64,000 nucleotides of DNA, taken from NCBI RefSeq assembly GCF_018732085.1, contig NZ_CP076103.1, forward strand, positions 1 through 64,000. Direction: 5' to 3'. A model generated the notes under the pieces. That model was given only the letters and a program-made list of their open reading frames with translations, was not told where the DNA came from and searched no databases. The stretch comes from Lysobacter capsici. Lineage in GTDB: Bacteria > Pseudomonadota > Gammaproteobacteria > Xanthomonadales > Xanthomonadaceae. The position numbers were made by a program, and so were the translations under genes. Shown one piece after another: positions 40,110 to 49,441 of this stretch (position 1 is its first letter; each line of letters opens with the position of its first letter).

Positions 40110-40178
40110 AGGTCCTCTCGCGCCGCTTCGACTGCCCCGAAGCGCACGCACTGAGTTCCCGCTTCGGAGTACGCCGTC

Positions 40179-40748
40179 ATGTTCGCCATCCCCCGTCGGT
40201 TCGACCGCACCGCGTTGCAGCGGGCGATAAGCGCCGCTTTGCCCCGTGCCGTCGCGGCGCTGTTTGCGTTCGCCGGCCAGGTCCACGCCCAGGACGCCGC
40301 GCCGAACGCGAACCCGAGCGAGGACCCAAGCGTCGTGATCGCCCGCACCGTCCACCCGCGCATCGCCTACCGCGCGCTGCCGGCGCAGGACAATCCGGTA
40401 CGCACCCAGGCCACGACGTTCCCGGCGCAGATCTTCCACGGCACCCTGGAACGCTCGCTCGCACCGTTGATCGGCGACGCCGAACTCGATCAGCACGGCT
40501 CGGCCGGCCTGAGTCCGGCGACGGCCGCGCAGGCGCTGACCGGCCTGCTGGTGCCGGCCGATGCGATGGGCGCGGCCAATCCGAAGGCGATGCTCGGCGG
40601 TTCCGCCGCGGCGCCGCCGATGGGTCCGACCATGAGCGTCGGCGGCGCGGTGAAAAGCGCCACCGCCGGGATCGGCGATCTTGTCACCGGCAGCGTCATG
40701 CAGGCCCTGGCGCCGCAAGTCGCGCCGACGCAGGGGCCGGGTCGATGA
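40179..40748 (+). CDS. Secreted protein of unknown function, first gene of the amyloid-like operon
   Basis: A 189-residue product with an arginine-rich N-terminus and a signal-type hydrophobic segment (AVAALFAFAGQVHAQ), then a low-complexity mature part rich in Ala, Pro, Gly and Met (AAPPMGPTMSVGGAVKS). No domain recognised. By position it could be the operon's FapA-like component, but there is no sequence argument for that. It overlaps the next gene by four bases (ATGA), which indicates translational coupling. Confidence 0.7.
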   Translation: MFAIPRRFDRTALQRAISAALPRAVAALFAFAGQVHAQDAAPNANPSEDPSVVIARTVHPRIAYRALPAQDNPVRTQATTFPAQIFHGTLERSLAPLIGDAELDQHGSAGLSPATAAQALTGLLVPADAMGAANPKAMLGGSAAAPPMGPTMSVGGAVKSATAGIGDLVTGSVMQALAPQVAPTQGPGR

Positions 40749-41425
40749 GCGCGCGGCTGCGTCCACAGCGGCTGACGCCGTTCGGCTTGGCGGCGTGCCT
40801 GTTGGCGACCGCGATCTGCAGCGACGCGCGCGCCGCCGAGCCGACCGCGCCCGCAGGCAGCGACCGCGCCCGCATCGCCGATGCCGCCCGCGGCCTCGAC
40901 GGCCGCGCCGCGATCAACCAGACCGCCGGCGTCGGCAACGCCCAAGCCAATCTCGCCGCGTTCGCGCTCTCGCCCGATGGCCTCGCGCTGGCATCGCTGC
41001 ATGCCGACCAGCGCATCGGCGAGACCGACATCGATATCGATGCTGACGCCGCACGCATCGCCTCCGGCCGCGCCGCATCCGCGCGCATCGACGCGCACGC
41101 CTTCGCCGACAGTCGCGGCCTGCTGCAGTTGAACCAGAGCGCGGGCACCGGCAATCGCCAACTCAATGCGTTCGCGCTGAGCAACGGCCGCATCGCGACC
41201 GGCGTCGTGGCCGCCGGACTCGACGATGCCGCGCTGGCGTCGGTGGCCGGCGCGACCGCCGCCGACGCCTACGGCGCAAACGCCGCGCCGAGCCTGCGCG
41301 AAGCGGTCATCGCCGACGACGCCTTCCGCGGCGGCCAGGGCGTGCTGCAACTCAATCAGACGGCGGGGACCGGCAATACCTCGGTCAACGCCATCGTGCT
41401 CCAACTGCCCGGGGGCGTTCCATAG
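40745..41425 (+). CDS. Secreted repeat protein with three AGxGN motifs, amyloid-operon component
   Basis: A 226-residue product with a signal peptide (LAACLLATAICSDARA) and three copies of a short motif spaced about 73 residues apart: INQTAGVGNAQAN (57-69), LNQSAGTGNRQLN (129-141) and LNQTAGTGNTSVN (204-216). These share the AG-x-GN-x-x-x-N core with the larger repeats of the two following genes, so all three probably form beta-solenoid or amyloid-type folds. No C-terminal Cys-X-X-Cys is present. It may be a nucleator or minor subunit. Confidence 0.72.
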   Translation: MSARLRPQRLTPFGLAACLLATAICSDARAAEPTAPAGSDRARIADAARGLDGRAAINQTAGVGNAQANLAAFALSPDGLALASLHADQRIGETDIDIDADAARIASGRAASARIDAHAFADSRGLLQLNQSAGTGNRQLNAFALSNGRIATGVVAAGLDDAALASVAGATAADAYGANAAPSLREAVIADDAFRGGQGVLQLNQTAGTGNTSVNAIVLQLPGGVP

Positions 41426-41476
41426 AAAAAACGGCAGACCGCAAGGCCCTAACCACCACTACCAGGAGTCCGACCC

Positions 41477-42244
41477 ATGAACGTTCAATTCACTCTGCTG
41501 GCCCTCGCCCTGAGTCTGGCCATCGCCGCGCCGGCCTACGCCGAAGGCGACGATGCGCAGATCCACAGCACGACCCGCATCGGCAACAGCATCGACGTGT
41601 CCGGCAAGGTGCATGTGAAAGGCAAGATCCGCGTCGCGTCCGAATCGGCGGCGACCGTCGACCAGGATCAGATCACCGACAGCAACGAGTCCTGGGGCGA
41701 CGGCGACCACACCGCGCATCTGGGCGGCAACGCGCTGTCGGATGCGCAGGGCAACATCGGCGCCAACCTCGCCGCCGGCGTGGGCAACGCGCAGGCCAAC
41801 GACACCGCGCTGTCGGCGGTCGACGGCGAGAAGGTGTTCGCCTCGGCGATGACCTTCAACAGCCAGGGTTCGAGCTACAACTACGCGTACTCCTCGCAGC
41901 AGGACACCGAATACCGCGCGACCCTCAACGGCGACGCGCTGTCCGACGCCAAGGGCAACATCGGCGTCAACGTCGCCGCCGGCGTCGGCAACGCGCAGAG
42001 CAATGCGATGGCCGCCTCGGTCAACAGCTCCGGCACGATCGCCAAGGCCGCCTCCGACAGCGAACAGGATGCGTGGTTGAACGAACTGGCCGCCAATTGC
42101 GACCTCGACACCTTCGCCACCCTGACCGGCAATGCCCTGTCCGGCGCGCAGGGCAACATCGGCGCGAACGTCGCCGCCGGTGTCGGCAACCTGCAGCACA
42201 ACGGCCTGTCGATCGCCACCGCGTCGTGCGGCAGCTGCCAGTGA
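41477..42244 (+). CDS. Fap-type functional-amyloid subunit homologue 1
   Basis: A 255-residue product: signal peptide (LLALALSLAIAAPAYA), a conserved linker (VSGKVHVKGKIRVASESAAT), then three imperfect repeats near 81-110, 149-178 and 216-244 of the form GNALSDAQGNIGANLAAGVG with NAQxN, and a final CGSC. Glycine/alanine/asparagine repeats separated by variable linkers, plus a terminal Cys-X-X-Cys, are the hallmarks of Pseudomonas FapB and FapC. An AGGAG ribosome-binding sequence precedes ATG 41477. It is about 60% identical by eye to the next gene. Assignment to FapB or FapC is not possible by eye. Confidence 0.75.
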   Translation: MNVQFTLLALALSLAIAAPAYAEGDDAQIHSTTRIGNSIDVSGKVHVKGKIRVASESAATVDQDQITDSNESWGDGDHTAHLGGNALSDAQGNIGANLAAGVGNAQANDTALSAVDGEKVFASAMTFNSQGSSYNYAYSSQQDTEYRATLNGDALSDAKGNIGVNVAAGVGNAQSNAMAASVNSSGTIAKAASDSEQDAWLNELAANCDLDTFATLTGNALSGAQGNIGANVAAGVGNLQHNGLSIATASCGSCQ

Positions 42245-42318
42245 TGCGTGCGCGGCCGCGGCCCGTGCCGCGGCCGCGAACGGTCCGCATTCCATCGACT
42301 TACCTCCGGAGAACGCAC

Positions 42319-43140
42319 ATGAAACTGCACACCACGTTGCTGGCGATCGCGCTGGCCTCGGGCATCGCCCTGCCGGCCCTGGCCGAAGGCGACGATGCCG
42401 TCATCGACAGTTCCACCTTCATCGCCAACCAGATCGATGTATCGGGTCGGGTCAAGGTCCGCGGCAAGATCCGGGTCGCGTCCGAATCGGCGGCGACCGT
42501 CGATCAGGACCAGACCACCTTGCTCAACAGCTCGCTCGGCGACGGCGATCACGACGCGCACCTGGGCGGCGATGCGCTGTCGGATGCGCAAGGCAACATC
42601 GGCGCCAACGTCGCGGCCGGCGTCGGCAATGCCCAGGCCAACGACACCGCGCTGTCGGCGGTGGACGGCGAAAAAGTGTTCGCCTCGGCGATGGTGTTCG
42701 GCCGCCAGGTCAGCCTGGGCAACTACGCCACCACCAACACCGACAACACGTATTACGACGCCACCCTCGACGGCAACGCACTGTCCAACGCCAAGGGCAA
42801 CCTCGGCGTCAACGTCGCCGCCGGTGTCGGCAACGCGCAAGGCAACGGCATGGCCGCATCGGTCAACAGCTCCGGCCGCCTGGCCATCGCGACCGCCGAC
42901 AGCGAACAACTGGCGATCTCGAACCTGCTCGACAGCGACGGCCGTCGCCTGAGCCTGGACCTGTACGCCTCGCTCGACGGCAACGCGCTGTCCGGCGCGC
43001 AGGGCAACATCGGCGTCAACGTCGCCTCCGGCGTCGGCAACCTGCAACACAACGGCCTGTCGATCGCGACCGCGTCGTGCGGCGCCTGCGCGCCGCCACC
43101 GCCGCCGCCGCCGACCTGCGGCAGCGGCTGCGGCGATTGA
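42319..43140 (+). CDS. Fap-type functional-amyloid subunit homologue 2
   Basis: A 273-residue paralogue of the preceding protein, with signal peptide (LLAIALASGIALPALA), the same VASESAATVDQDQ linker, three repeats (for example GNALSNAKGNLGVNVAAGVG), and a C-terminus with CGAC, a seven-proline run and TCGSGCGD. The proline run and second cysteine pair are absent from copy 1, so the two C-termini are clearly different, which may mean different assembly or export roles. GGAG precedes ATG 42319. A sigma-54-type promoter lies at the head of the operon. Confidence 0.75.
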   Translation: MKLHTTLLAIALASGIALPALAEGDDAVIDSSTFIANQIDVSGRVKVRGKIRVASESAATVDQDQTTLLNSSLGDGDHDAHLGGDALSDAQGNIGANVAAGVGNAQANDTALSAVDGEKVFASAMVFGRQVSLGNYATTNTDNTYYDATLDGNALSNAKGNLGVNVAAGVGNAQGNGMAASVNSSGRLAIATADSEQLAISNLLDSDGRRLSLDLYASLDGNALSGAQGNIGVNVASGVGNLQHNGLSIATASCGACAPPPPPPPTCGSGCGD

Positions 43141-43229
43141 GCCTGGCTGCACCGCAACCGCCACGGTGGCCGCGACGCGGCCACCGTGGTTCCCGCTTCG
43201 ATCGCGCAACGTCCAGGTGCCTTGCCGCC

Positions 43230-43961
43230 ATGACCGTACATCGAGCCTCGCTGATCGCCATCGCGACCCTCGTCGCGCTGCACTGCGGCGCCGTTCGCGC
43301 GCAGCGTGCGGACGACAGCCGCGGCACGGTCGACCTGACCCGCCTGACCGGCAACGGCGGCATGCCGGTGCTCAAACCGATGCGCACGCTGCGCGATCTG
43401 CGTTACCGCGAACTGCTGCGCCAGCGCTACGACTTCAGCTGCGGCTCGGCGGCGTTGGCGAGCGTGCTGCATTACGGCTACGGCCTGGACGTCAGCGAGC
43501 CGGAGCTGATCAAGAAGATGATGGTCGGAGTCGATCCCAAGGAAGTGGTGCGCAACGGCTTTTCGATGCTCGACATGAAACGCTACGTCGAGAGCATCGG
43601 CATGCGCGCGCACGGCTTCCGCATCGACGCCGACGCCTTGTACCGCCTGCAGATGCCGGTGATCGCGCTGCTCGATCTCAAGGGCTATCGCCATTTCGTC
43701 GTGGTCAAGGGCGCGGCCGGCGGGCGGGTGTTCCTCGCCGATCCCGCGCTCGGCCACCGGGTCATGCAGGAAGCCGATTTCGTGCGCGGCTGGAACGGCA
43801 TCGTGCTGGCCGTGGTCGGCGATCAACCGATGCGCGCCGATTCCTATCTGGTCACCAGCCGCAGCTCGCCCGCGCTGCAGCGACGCGTGGACGCGCTCGA
43901 TCGCGTCACCGCGCCGCCGCGCGTGGTCGAGTTCGGGCTGGTGATCACCGATCTTTTTTGA
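43230..43961 (+). CDS. C39-like cysteine protease of the amyloid-like operon (FapD-like)
   Basis: A 243-residue secreted protein with signal peptide (LIAIATLVALHCGAVRAQ) and a C39-type papain-like fold: Cys 71 in RYDFSCGSAALASVL, His 155 in KGYRHFVVVKG and Asp 171 in FLADPALG form the expected triad. No ABC transporter domain is attached. In Pseudomonas, fapD encodes such a stand-alone C39-like protease, needed for export of the amyloid subunits. Its place between the subunits and the outer-membrane protein matches the fapBCDEF order. Confidence 0.8.
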   Translation: MTVHRASLIAIATLVALHCGAVRAQRADDSRGTVDLTRLTGNGGMPVLKPMRTLRDLRYRELLRQRYDFSCGSAALASVLHYGYGLDVSEPELIKKMMVGVDPKEVVRNGFSMLDMKRYVESIGMRAHGFRIDADALYRLQMPVIALLDLKGYRHFVVVKGAAGGRVFLADPALGHRVMQEADFVRGWNGIVLAVVGDQPMRADSYLVTSRSSPALQRRVDALDRVTAPPRVVEFGLVITDLF

Positions 43962-43989
43962 CGTCGTTTCGCACGTTTCGAGGTGTCCG

Positions 43990-44754
43990 ATGAACGGTCC
44001 ACTACTCCCCCCGACGCTGTTCTCGGCCCTCTTGGCAGCGGCGGCCGCGTTGCAACCCGCGGCCGCCCTGCCTCCTTCGAAAGCACAGGCGTTGACGGCG
44101 TACATCGTCGACGACGCCACCCTGGCCACGATCAGCGGCAAATACTTCGGCGCGCAGATGCTGGTCGGCCTGCGCGTGGACCTGGTGTCCAGCCTCGACA
44201 CGCCGCAGCAGGGCAGCACCTTCGCCAGCGGCGCGTTGCTGGTCGAGCGTCGCGGCGGCGGCTTCGAGGTGCAGGTCGACGCGCGCAGCGGAGCCGACGC
44301 GGGCAACGCGACGCTCGCCGCGGGCGCGGCCGGCGCGAACGCGAGCGGCGCCGAATCGGTGCAGGTGCGCGGCATCGGCCAGATCGCGCAGATCGCCGGC
44401 GACGGCAATCGTCTGCGCAACCTGACCTCGATCGCATTCGTCGATCGCGCCGATGCCGCCGGCTTCAACGGCCAATCGCACAGCCAAGCCAGCGCCGGCG
44501 CGATGAGCGCGCGGGTGACCTTCCTCGACGGCGGCGCGCGCATCGCCGTCGACGGCCCCGGCGCATCGCTGCAACAACGCCTGGATGCAGGCGCCGTCGG
44601 CGGCATCGCCCAGCTCGGCCGCATCGCCGGCAACGGCGTGGACGCGAGCAACCGCATGCAGCTGCAGATCGTGACCTCGGCGATCACTCCGGAACTGAGC
44701 CGGCAACTCGGCCTGCAGCAGGCCCTGGACGGCCTGCGCGCAGTGCCGCGCTGA
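43990..44754 (+). CDS. Secreted accessory protein of the amyloid-like operon (FapE position)
   Basis: A 254-residue product with a short signal peptide (LFSALLAAAAALQPAAALPP) and a mature part of alternating polar and small residues (GAESVQVRGIGQIAQIAGDG, later GGIAQLGRIAGNGVDASNRM). Those two segments share an IGQ-IAG-x-GN motif resembling the AGxGN repeats of the subunits, so it may co-assemble with them. Its place, between the C39 protease and the barrel protein, is that of fapE. Homology to FapE itself is not provable by eye. Confidence 0.65.
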   Translation: MNGPLLPPTLFSALLAAAAALQPAAALPPSKAQALTAYIVDDATLATISGKYFGAQMLVGLRVDLVSSLDTPQQGSTFASGALLVERRGGGFEVQVDARSGADAGNATLAAGAAGANASGAESVQVRGIGQIAQIAGDGNRLRNLTSIAFVDRADAAGFNGQSHSQASAGAMSARVTFLDGGARIAVDGPGASLQQRLDAGAVGGIAQLGRIAGNGVDASNRMQLQIVTSAITPELSRQLGLQQALDGLRAVPR

Positions 44755-44790
44755 TCGTCTTCCCTCCCTCTTGTCACGGACGCCGAGACC

Positions 44791-46116
44791 ATGCGCCCTC
44801 TACTCGCTCCCCTGTCCGTCGCCCTCGCGCTCGCCCTAAGCGCGCCGGCCCATGCCGACGAAGCCGCCACCGATTTCAAGTCGCTGCACCAGCGCATGCT
44901 CGACATGAGCGACGAACTGGCCGCGCAGAAAGCCGAGATCCAGCGGCTGCGCGGCCAGGTCGACGAGCTCGAACTGAGCCAGCGCGGACGCGGCCTGAGC
45001 GGCGCGCCACCGTCGCTCGCGCAGCAAAGCGAGGCCACCGACAACGCGCGCGATGTGGCCGAACAGGCGCAACGCAAGGCCTCGGCGAGCGCCGCGCGCG
45101 ACGGCGAGGACGACGCGCCGGTGCAGGTCGGCCAGACCCAGCGCGCCGAGGACGCCCAGCGCCGCGAACAGGAAAAGGCCCTGGTCGTGCGCGAACACGC
45201 GCCGCTGTTCGAACGCAAGTTCACCCTCGACACCGGTTTGAGCTACAGCTATTACGACCGCCGGCAACTGGCGTTGAGCGGCTTCCTGGCGCTGGACGCG
45301 ATCTTCCTGGGCAGCATCAACCTGGACCAGACCAAGGCCAGCGTCGGCACCTTCGAACTCAGCGGCCGCTACGGCCTCAGCGACCGGCTCAGCATCGAAG
45401 CCAGCCTGCCTTACGTGTACCGCGACTCGCGTTTCGTCAGCGGCGGCGCCGGCGGCGCGTCCAGCGTGGTCAGCGAAGTGCGGATGCGCTCGCAGGGCAT
45501 CGGCGACGCCAGCATCGCCGCGTACTACCAATGGGTGAAGGAATCGCAGCGCTGGCCCGACATCGTCACCAGCGTGCGCGTGCGCGCGCCGACCGGGCGC
45601 GACCCGTTCGGCCTGAAACTGATCCAGCCCGACGGCGACAACAACAACCTCAACATCCCCGAGGACCTGCCGACCGGTTCGGGCGTCTGGGCCGCGACCG
45701 TCAACGTATCGGCGCTGCGCACCTACGATCCGGTGATCCTGTTCGGCAACCTGGGCTACACCTACAACCAGCCGACGAATTTCGACGACATCTCGCCGGT
45801 GGCCGAACAGGTGTCGCCGGCGCGGGTCGAACTGGGCAACAGCATCCAGCTCAGCGGCGGCCTGGCGATCGCGCTCAACGATCGTTCCGCGGTGAGTTTC
45901 GCCGTCGCCACCGCCGTCACCGGCGCCACCCACCTGACCGCGCCGGGCGGCGAAAAACGTCGCGTGCCGGGCAGCTCCAGCAACTCGACCACGCTCAACA
46001 TCGGCGCGAGCTACGTGCTGCCTTCGGGCTGGACGCTCAACGGACAACTCGCCGCGGGGCTGACGCCGGACGCGCCCAACTTCGTGTTTTCGATGCGGGG
46101 CTCGCGCTCGTTTTGA
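44791..46116 (+). CDS. FapF-like outer-membrane protein with N-terminal coiled coil
   Basis: A 441-residue product: signal peptide (LSVALALALSAPAHA), a coiled-coil helix (about 28-60, LHQRMLDMSDELAAQKAEIQ), an alanine/charge-rich linker, then from about 148 an outer-membrane barrel of alternating strands (TLDTGLSYSYYDRRQLALSG) ending in a C-terminal Phe (MRGSRSF). FapF of Pseudomonas has exactly this make-up: a trimeric barrel with a plugging helix and coiled coil that exports amyloid subunits. The last 106 bases overlap, on the opposite strand, the HEPN-like gene. Confidence 0.82.
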   Translation: MRPLLAPLSVALALALSAPAHADEAATDFKSLHQRMLDMSDELAAQKAEIQRLRGQVDELELSQRGRGLSGAPPSLAQQSEATDNARDVAEQAQRKASASAARDGEDDAPVQVGQTQRAEDAQRREQEKALVVREHAPLFERKFTLDTGLSYSYYDRRQLALSGFLALDAIFLGSINLDQTKASVGTFELSGRYGLSDRLSIEASLPYVYRDSRFVSGGAGGASSVVSEVRMRSQGIGDASIAAYYQWVKESQRWPDIVTSVRVRAPTGRDPFGLKLIQPDGDNNNLNIPEDLPTGSGVWAATVNVSALRTYDPVILFGNLGYTYNQPTNFDDISPVAEQVSPARVELGNSIQLSGGLAIALNDRSAVSFAVATAVTGATHLTAPGGEKRRVPGSSSNSTTLNIGASYVLPSGWTLNGQLAAGLTPDAPNFVFSMRGSRSF

Positions 46117-46880
46117 GTCTGCGCGGCCGCGGCCGCGCCGTTTGCCAGCAGCGGCGCGAGCTGGTCGAGCACTGCGCTCATCGCGGCCTGCAATTGCGCG
46201 AGCCGCGCGTCCGCTTCGTCGCAGCGTTGGCGCATGCAGGCCCGATACAGCGCGGGCGTGTCGATGTTCTCGAAACGGCAATCGAGCGTTTGCGCGGTAT
46301 CGAACAGGCCGAGCTCGCGGTTCGAGTAGGCCTCGGCGTGGATCAACGCGTTGCGGATCGTCCGGTAGTGCTCGCCCAGGCCGTGGACGGTCGCGACCGA
46401 GGCGTGCAGCCCGGGATGATGAAGCCGCACGTATTGGTCTACATGGCGATTGCCCGACGACAAATCGTAGCGTCTTGGATCCAGCCGCAAGGCGGCGCCG
46501 ATCAGTCGATAAACCCGGTCGACGGCGCCGATCGCGCGAAGTACGAAATTCTCGTAGTGGTAGCGGTGCAGCGCCGCCGCCGATTCGGCTTGCGCGGACA
46601 GTTCATGCAGATACCTCGATGCGATGTGCAGCGAAGCCAGGGCGTCGTCCACCGCGGCCACTCGTTCCATGATCGCGGCGGCGTGGAGCGATGCCTCGGA
46701 CGCCTTGAACTGCCTGTGCCCGGATTGAACCGCGCTCATTCCGCACTGCGCATATGCTTTAAACTGCCCAAGCAGCGTTTTCAGCGCGGGATGATCGATC
46801 AACGTCGGCGATGTTCGCCGCGCGGCGGGATCGGTCGATCCGGCATCGCGTGCAGGTGTTTGCGCTTGAGTTCGAGTCAT
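46011..46880 (-). CDS. HEPN-type helical protein with R-x4-H motif
   Basis: A 289-residue protein, mostly alpha-helical in character. The segment TIRNALIHAE holds the R-x4-H pattern (Arg 176, His 181) that forms the RNA-cleaving centre of HEPN proteins, and the preceding helix YENFVLRAIGAVDRVYRL suits a HEPN four-helix bundle. ATG 46880 is chosen. The C-terminal tail beyond residue 250 is low-complexity and overlaps the FapF-like gene. It lies 125 bases after an unknown gene in the same direction; the two may form a module, but a role in defence or toxin-antitoxin control is only inferred. Confidence 0.65.
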   Translation of the reverse strand: MTRTQAQTPARDAGSTDPAARRTSPTLIDHPALKTLLGQFKAYAQCGMSAVQSGHRQFKASEASLHAAAIMERVAAVDDALASLHIASRYLHELSAQAESAAALHRYHYENFVLRAIGAVDRVYRLIGAALRLDPRRYDLSSGNRHVDQYVRLHHPGLHASVATVHGLGEHYRTIRNALIHAEAYSNRELGLFDTAQTLDCRFENIDTPALYRACMRQRCDEADARLAQLQAAMSAVLDQLAPLLANGAAAAAQTQNEREPRIENTKLGASGVSPAASCPLSVQPEGST

Positions 46881-47005
46881 GGACGGATCGTGAACCCGGG
46901 TCGACGGCCCTGCAGGGCAGGGGGTTGCCCGGCCGCATAAAACGGCGACGATCGAGCGCGCGACCGTCGCTGCATACGCAACGGCCGCGCCTTGCCGCGC
47001 AGGCA

Positions 47006-47674
47006 TCAAACCTGCGCCCACCGGTCCTTGATCTCCTCGCACGCCGCGCCCAGATCGCCGAGCCGGCGCTTGTTGGCCTTCGGCGCGCTCAGGATGCTGC
47101 GGGTGGCGATATCGACGACGTAGCAGCGATCGGGATTGACCGTACCGGGGGACGACAGGTTCTGCTCCAGGTGCGCGCGCAGCGCGGTCGCGACGTAGGC
47201 GGCGCTGCGGCCATCCAATGGCTGGGTGCGGGAGAAGTGCAGCTTGACGCAGCCGACGACCTCCTGCGTCGCCGGGTCCAGCAACAAGGCCTCCGGACGC
47301 ATCACCACCTTGACCCCGGCCAGTTCGAGCCCGTCGCTGGAAAAGGTGTCCACGCGCACCGCGGTCAGCGCGCCGACCTTCATGTCCTCGCAGATATCCA
47401 GGAACGCGGTGATCGCATGCGCCGAATGGATCCGGTCCTGGACCGCGAAGTCGCCGCCCTCGGTGTTCTCGCGCAGCGCTTCGGCGGCGGTCAGCGCGGC
47501 GGTGTCGTCGACCATGTTCGAGGCGATGTGCTCGGCGATCACTTCGCGCGCGTCGCGGTAGCGGGTGGATTTGAACAGCGGCGGGTTTTTCTGATCCCTG
47601 ACGATCTGCCGCCGACGCGTCGGCGTGGCCATCATGTATTCGCCGAGTTGGTTGACCGAAATCCTTGGCTTCAT
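47006..47674 (-). CDS. Conserved-looking protein of unknown function, upstream partner of the HEPN gene
   Basis: A 222-residue soluble protein with a basic N-terminus (MKPRISVNQLGEYMMATPTR, then RRRQIVRDQKNPPLFK) and a compact alpha/beta core (GALTAVRVDTFSSDGLELAG, EVVGCVKLHFSRTQPLDGRS). It has no signal peptide or membrane helix. I do not recognise the family. It is transcribed toward the HEPN-like gene, which suggests a two-gene unit, and may be the antidote, a targeting factor, or unrelated. Confidence 0.6.
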   Translation of the reverse strand: MKPRISVNQLGEYMMATPTRRRQIVRDQKNPPLFKSTRYRDAREVIAEHIASNMVDDTAALTAAEALRENTEGGDFAVQDRIHSAHAITAFLDICEDMKVGALTAVRVDTFSSDGLELAGVKVVMRPEALLLDPATQEVVGCVKLHFSRTQPLDGRSAAYVATALRAHLEQNLSSPGTVNPDRCYVVDIATRSILSAPKANKRRLGDLGAACEEIKDRWAQV

Positions 47675-47722
47675 CCCCTGACTCCCCGTCTTGGTTAGTC
47701 CGGAAATTGTGCGTGATCGGCG

Positions 47723-49186
<1,464 letters not shown>

Positions 49187-49441
49187 CGAAGCTTCCCCGC
49201 CGGCGCAAATGCACCGGCACCTGCAAGTCCTTAGGCAAACGCGGGGCGCGGCAAAAGCCGGTCATCGAAGGCCGCTGCGGCGGGCGCGGCGCGTTTAGGC
49301 GATCTCGGCCGGGTTTGGGACGAATCGAGCGTATGGGGAGGACGGGTGGCTTTGGTGTGCCTGCCGGCCGGGCCTGCGCCGCGGGTCGCAGGTGCGACGC
49401 CGGGCCGTCGCGGCCCGGTGTCGCGCGACGCGCGAGCGGGC

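Noticed and set aside
46121..46138. GCGCGGCCGCGGCCGCGC palindrome after the FapF-like gene as a terminator
   Set aside because: Followed only by CGTTTG, and it falls inside the HEPN-like frame on the other strand; not convincing.
43983..46940. 985-codon plus-strand frame overlapping three operon genes
   Set aside because: Wrong frame relative to the signal-peptide-bearing genes at 43990 and 44791; sequence is arginine-rich and unlike any family.
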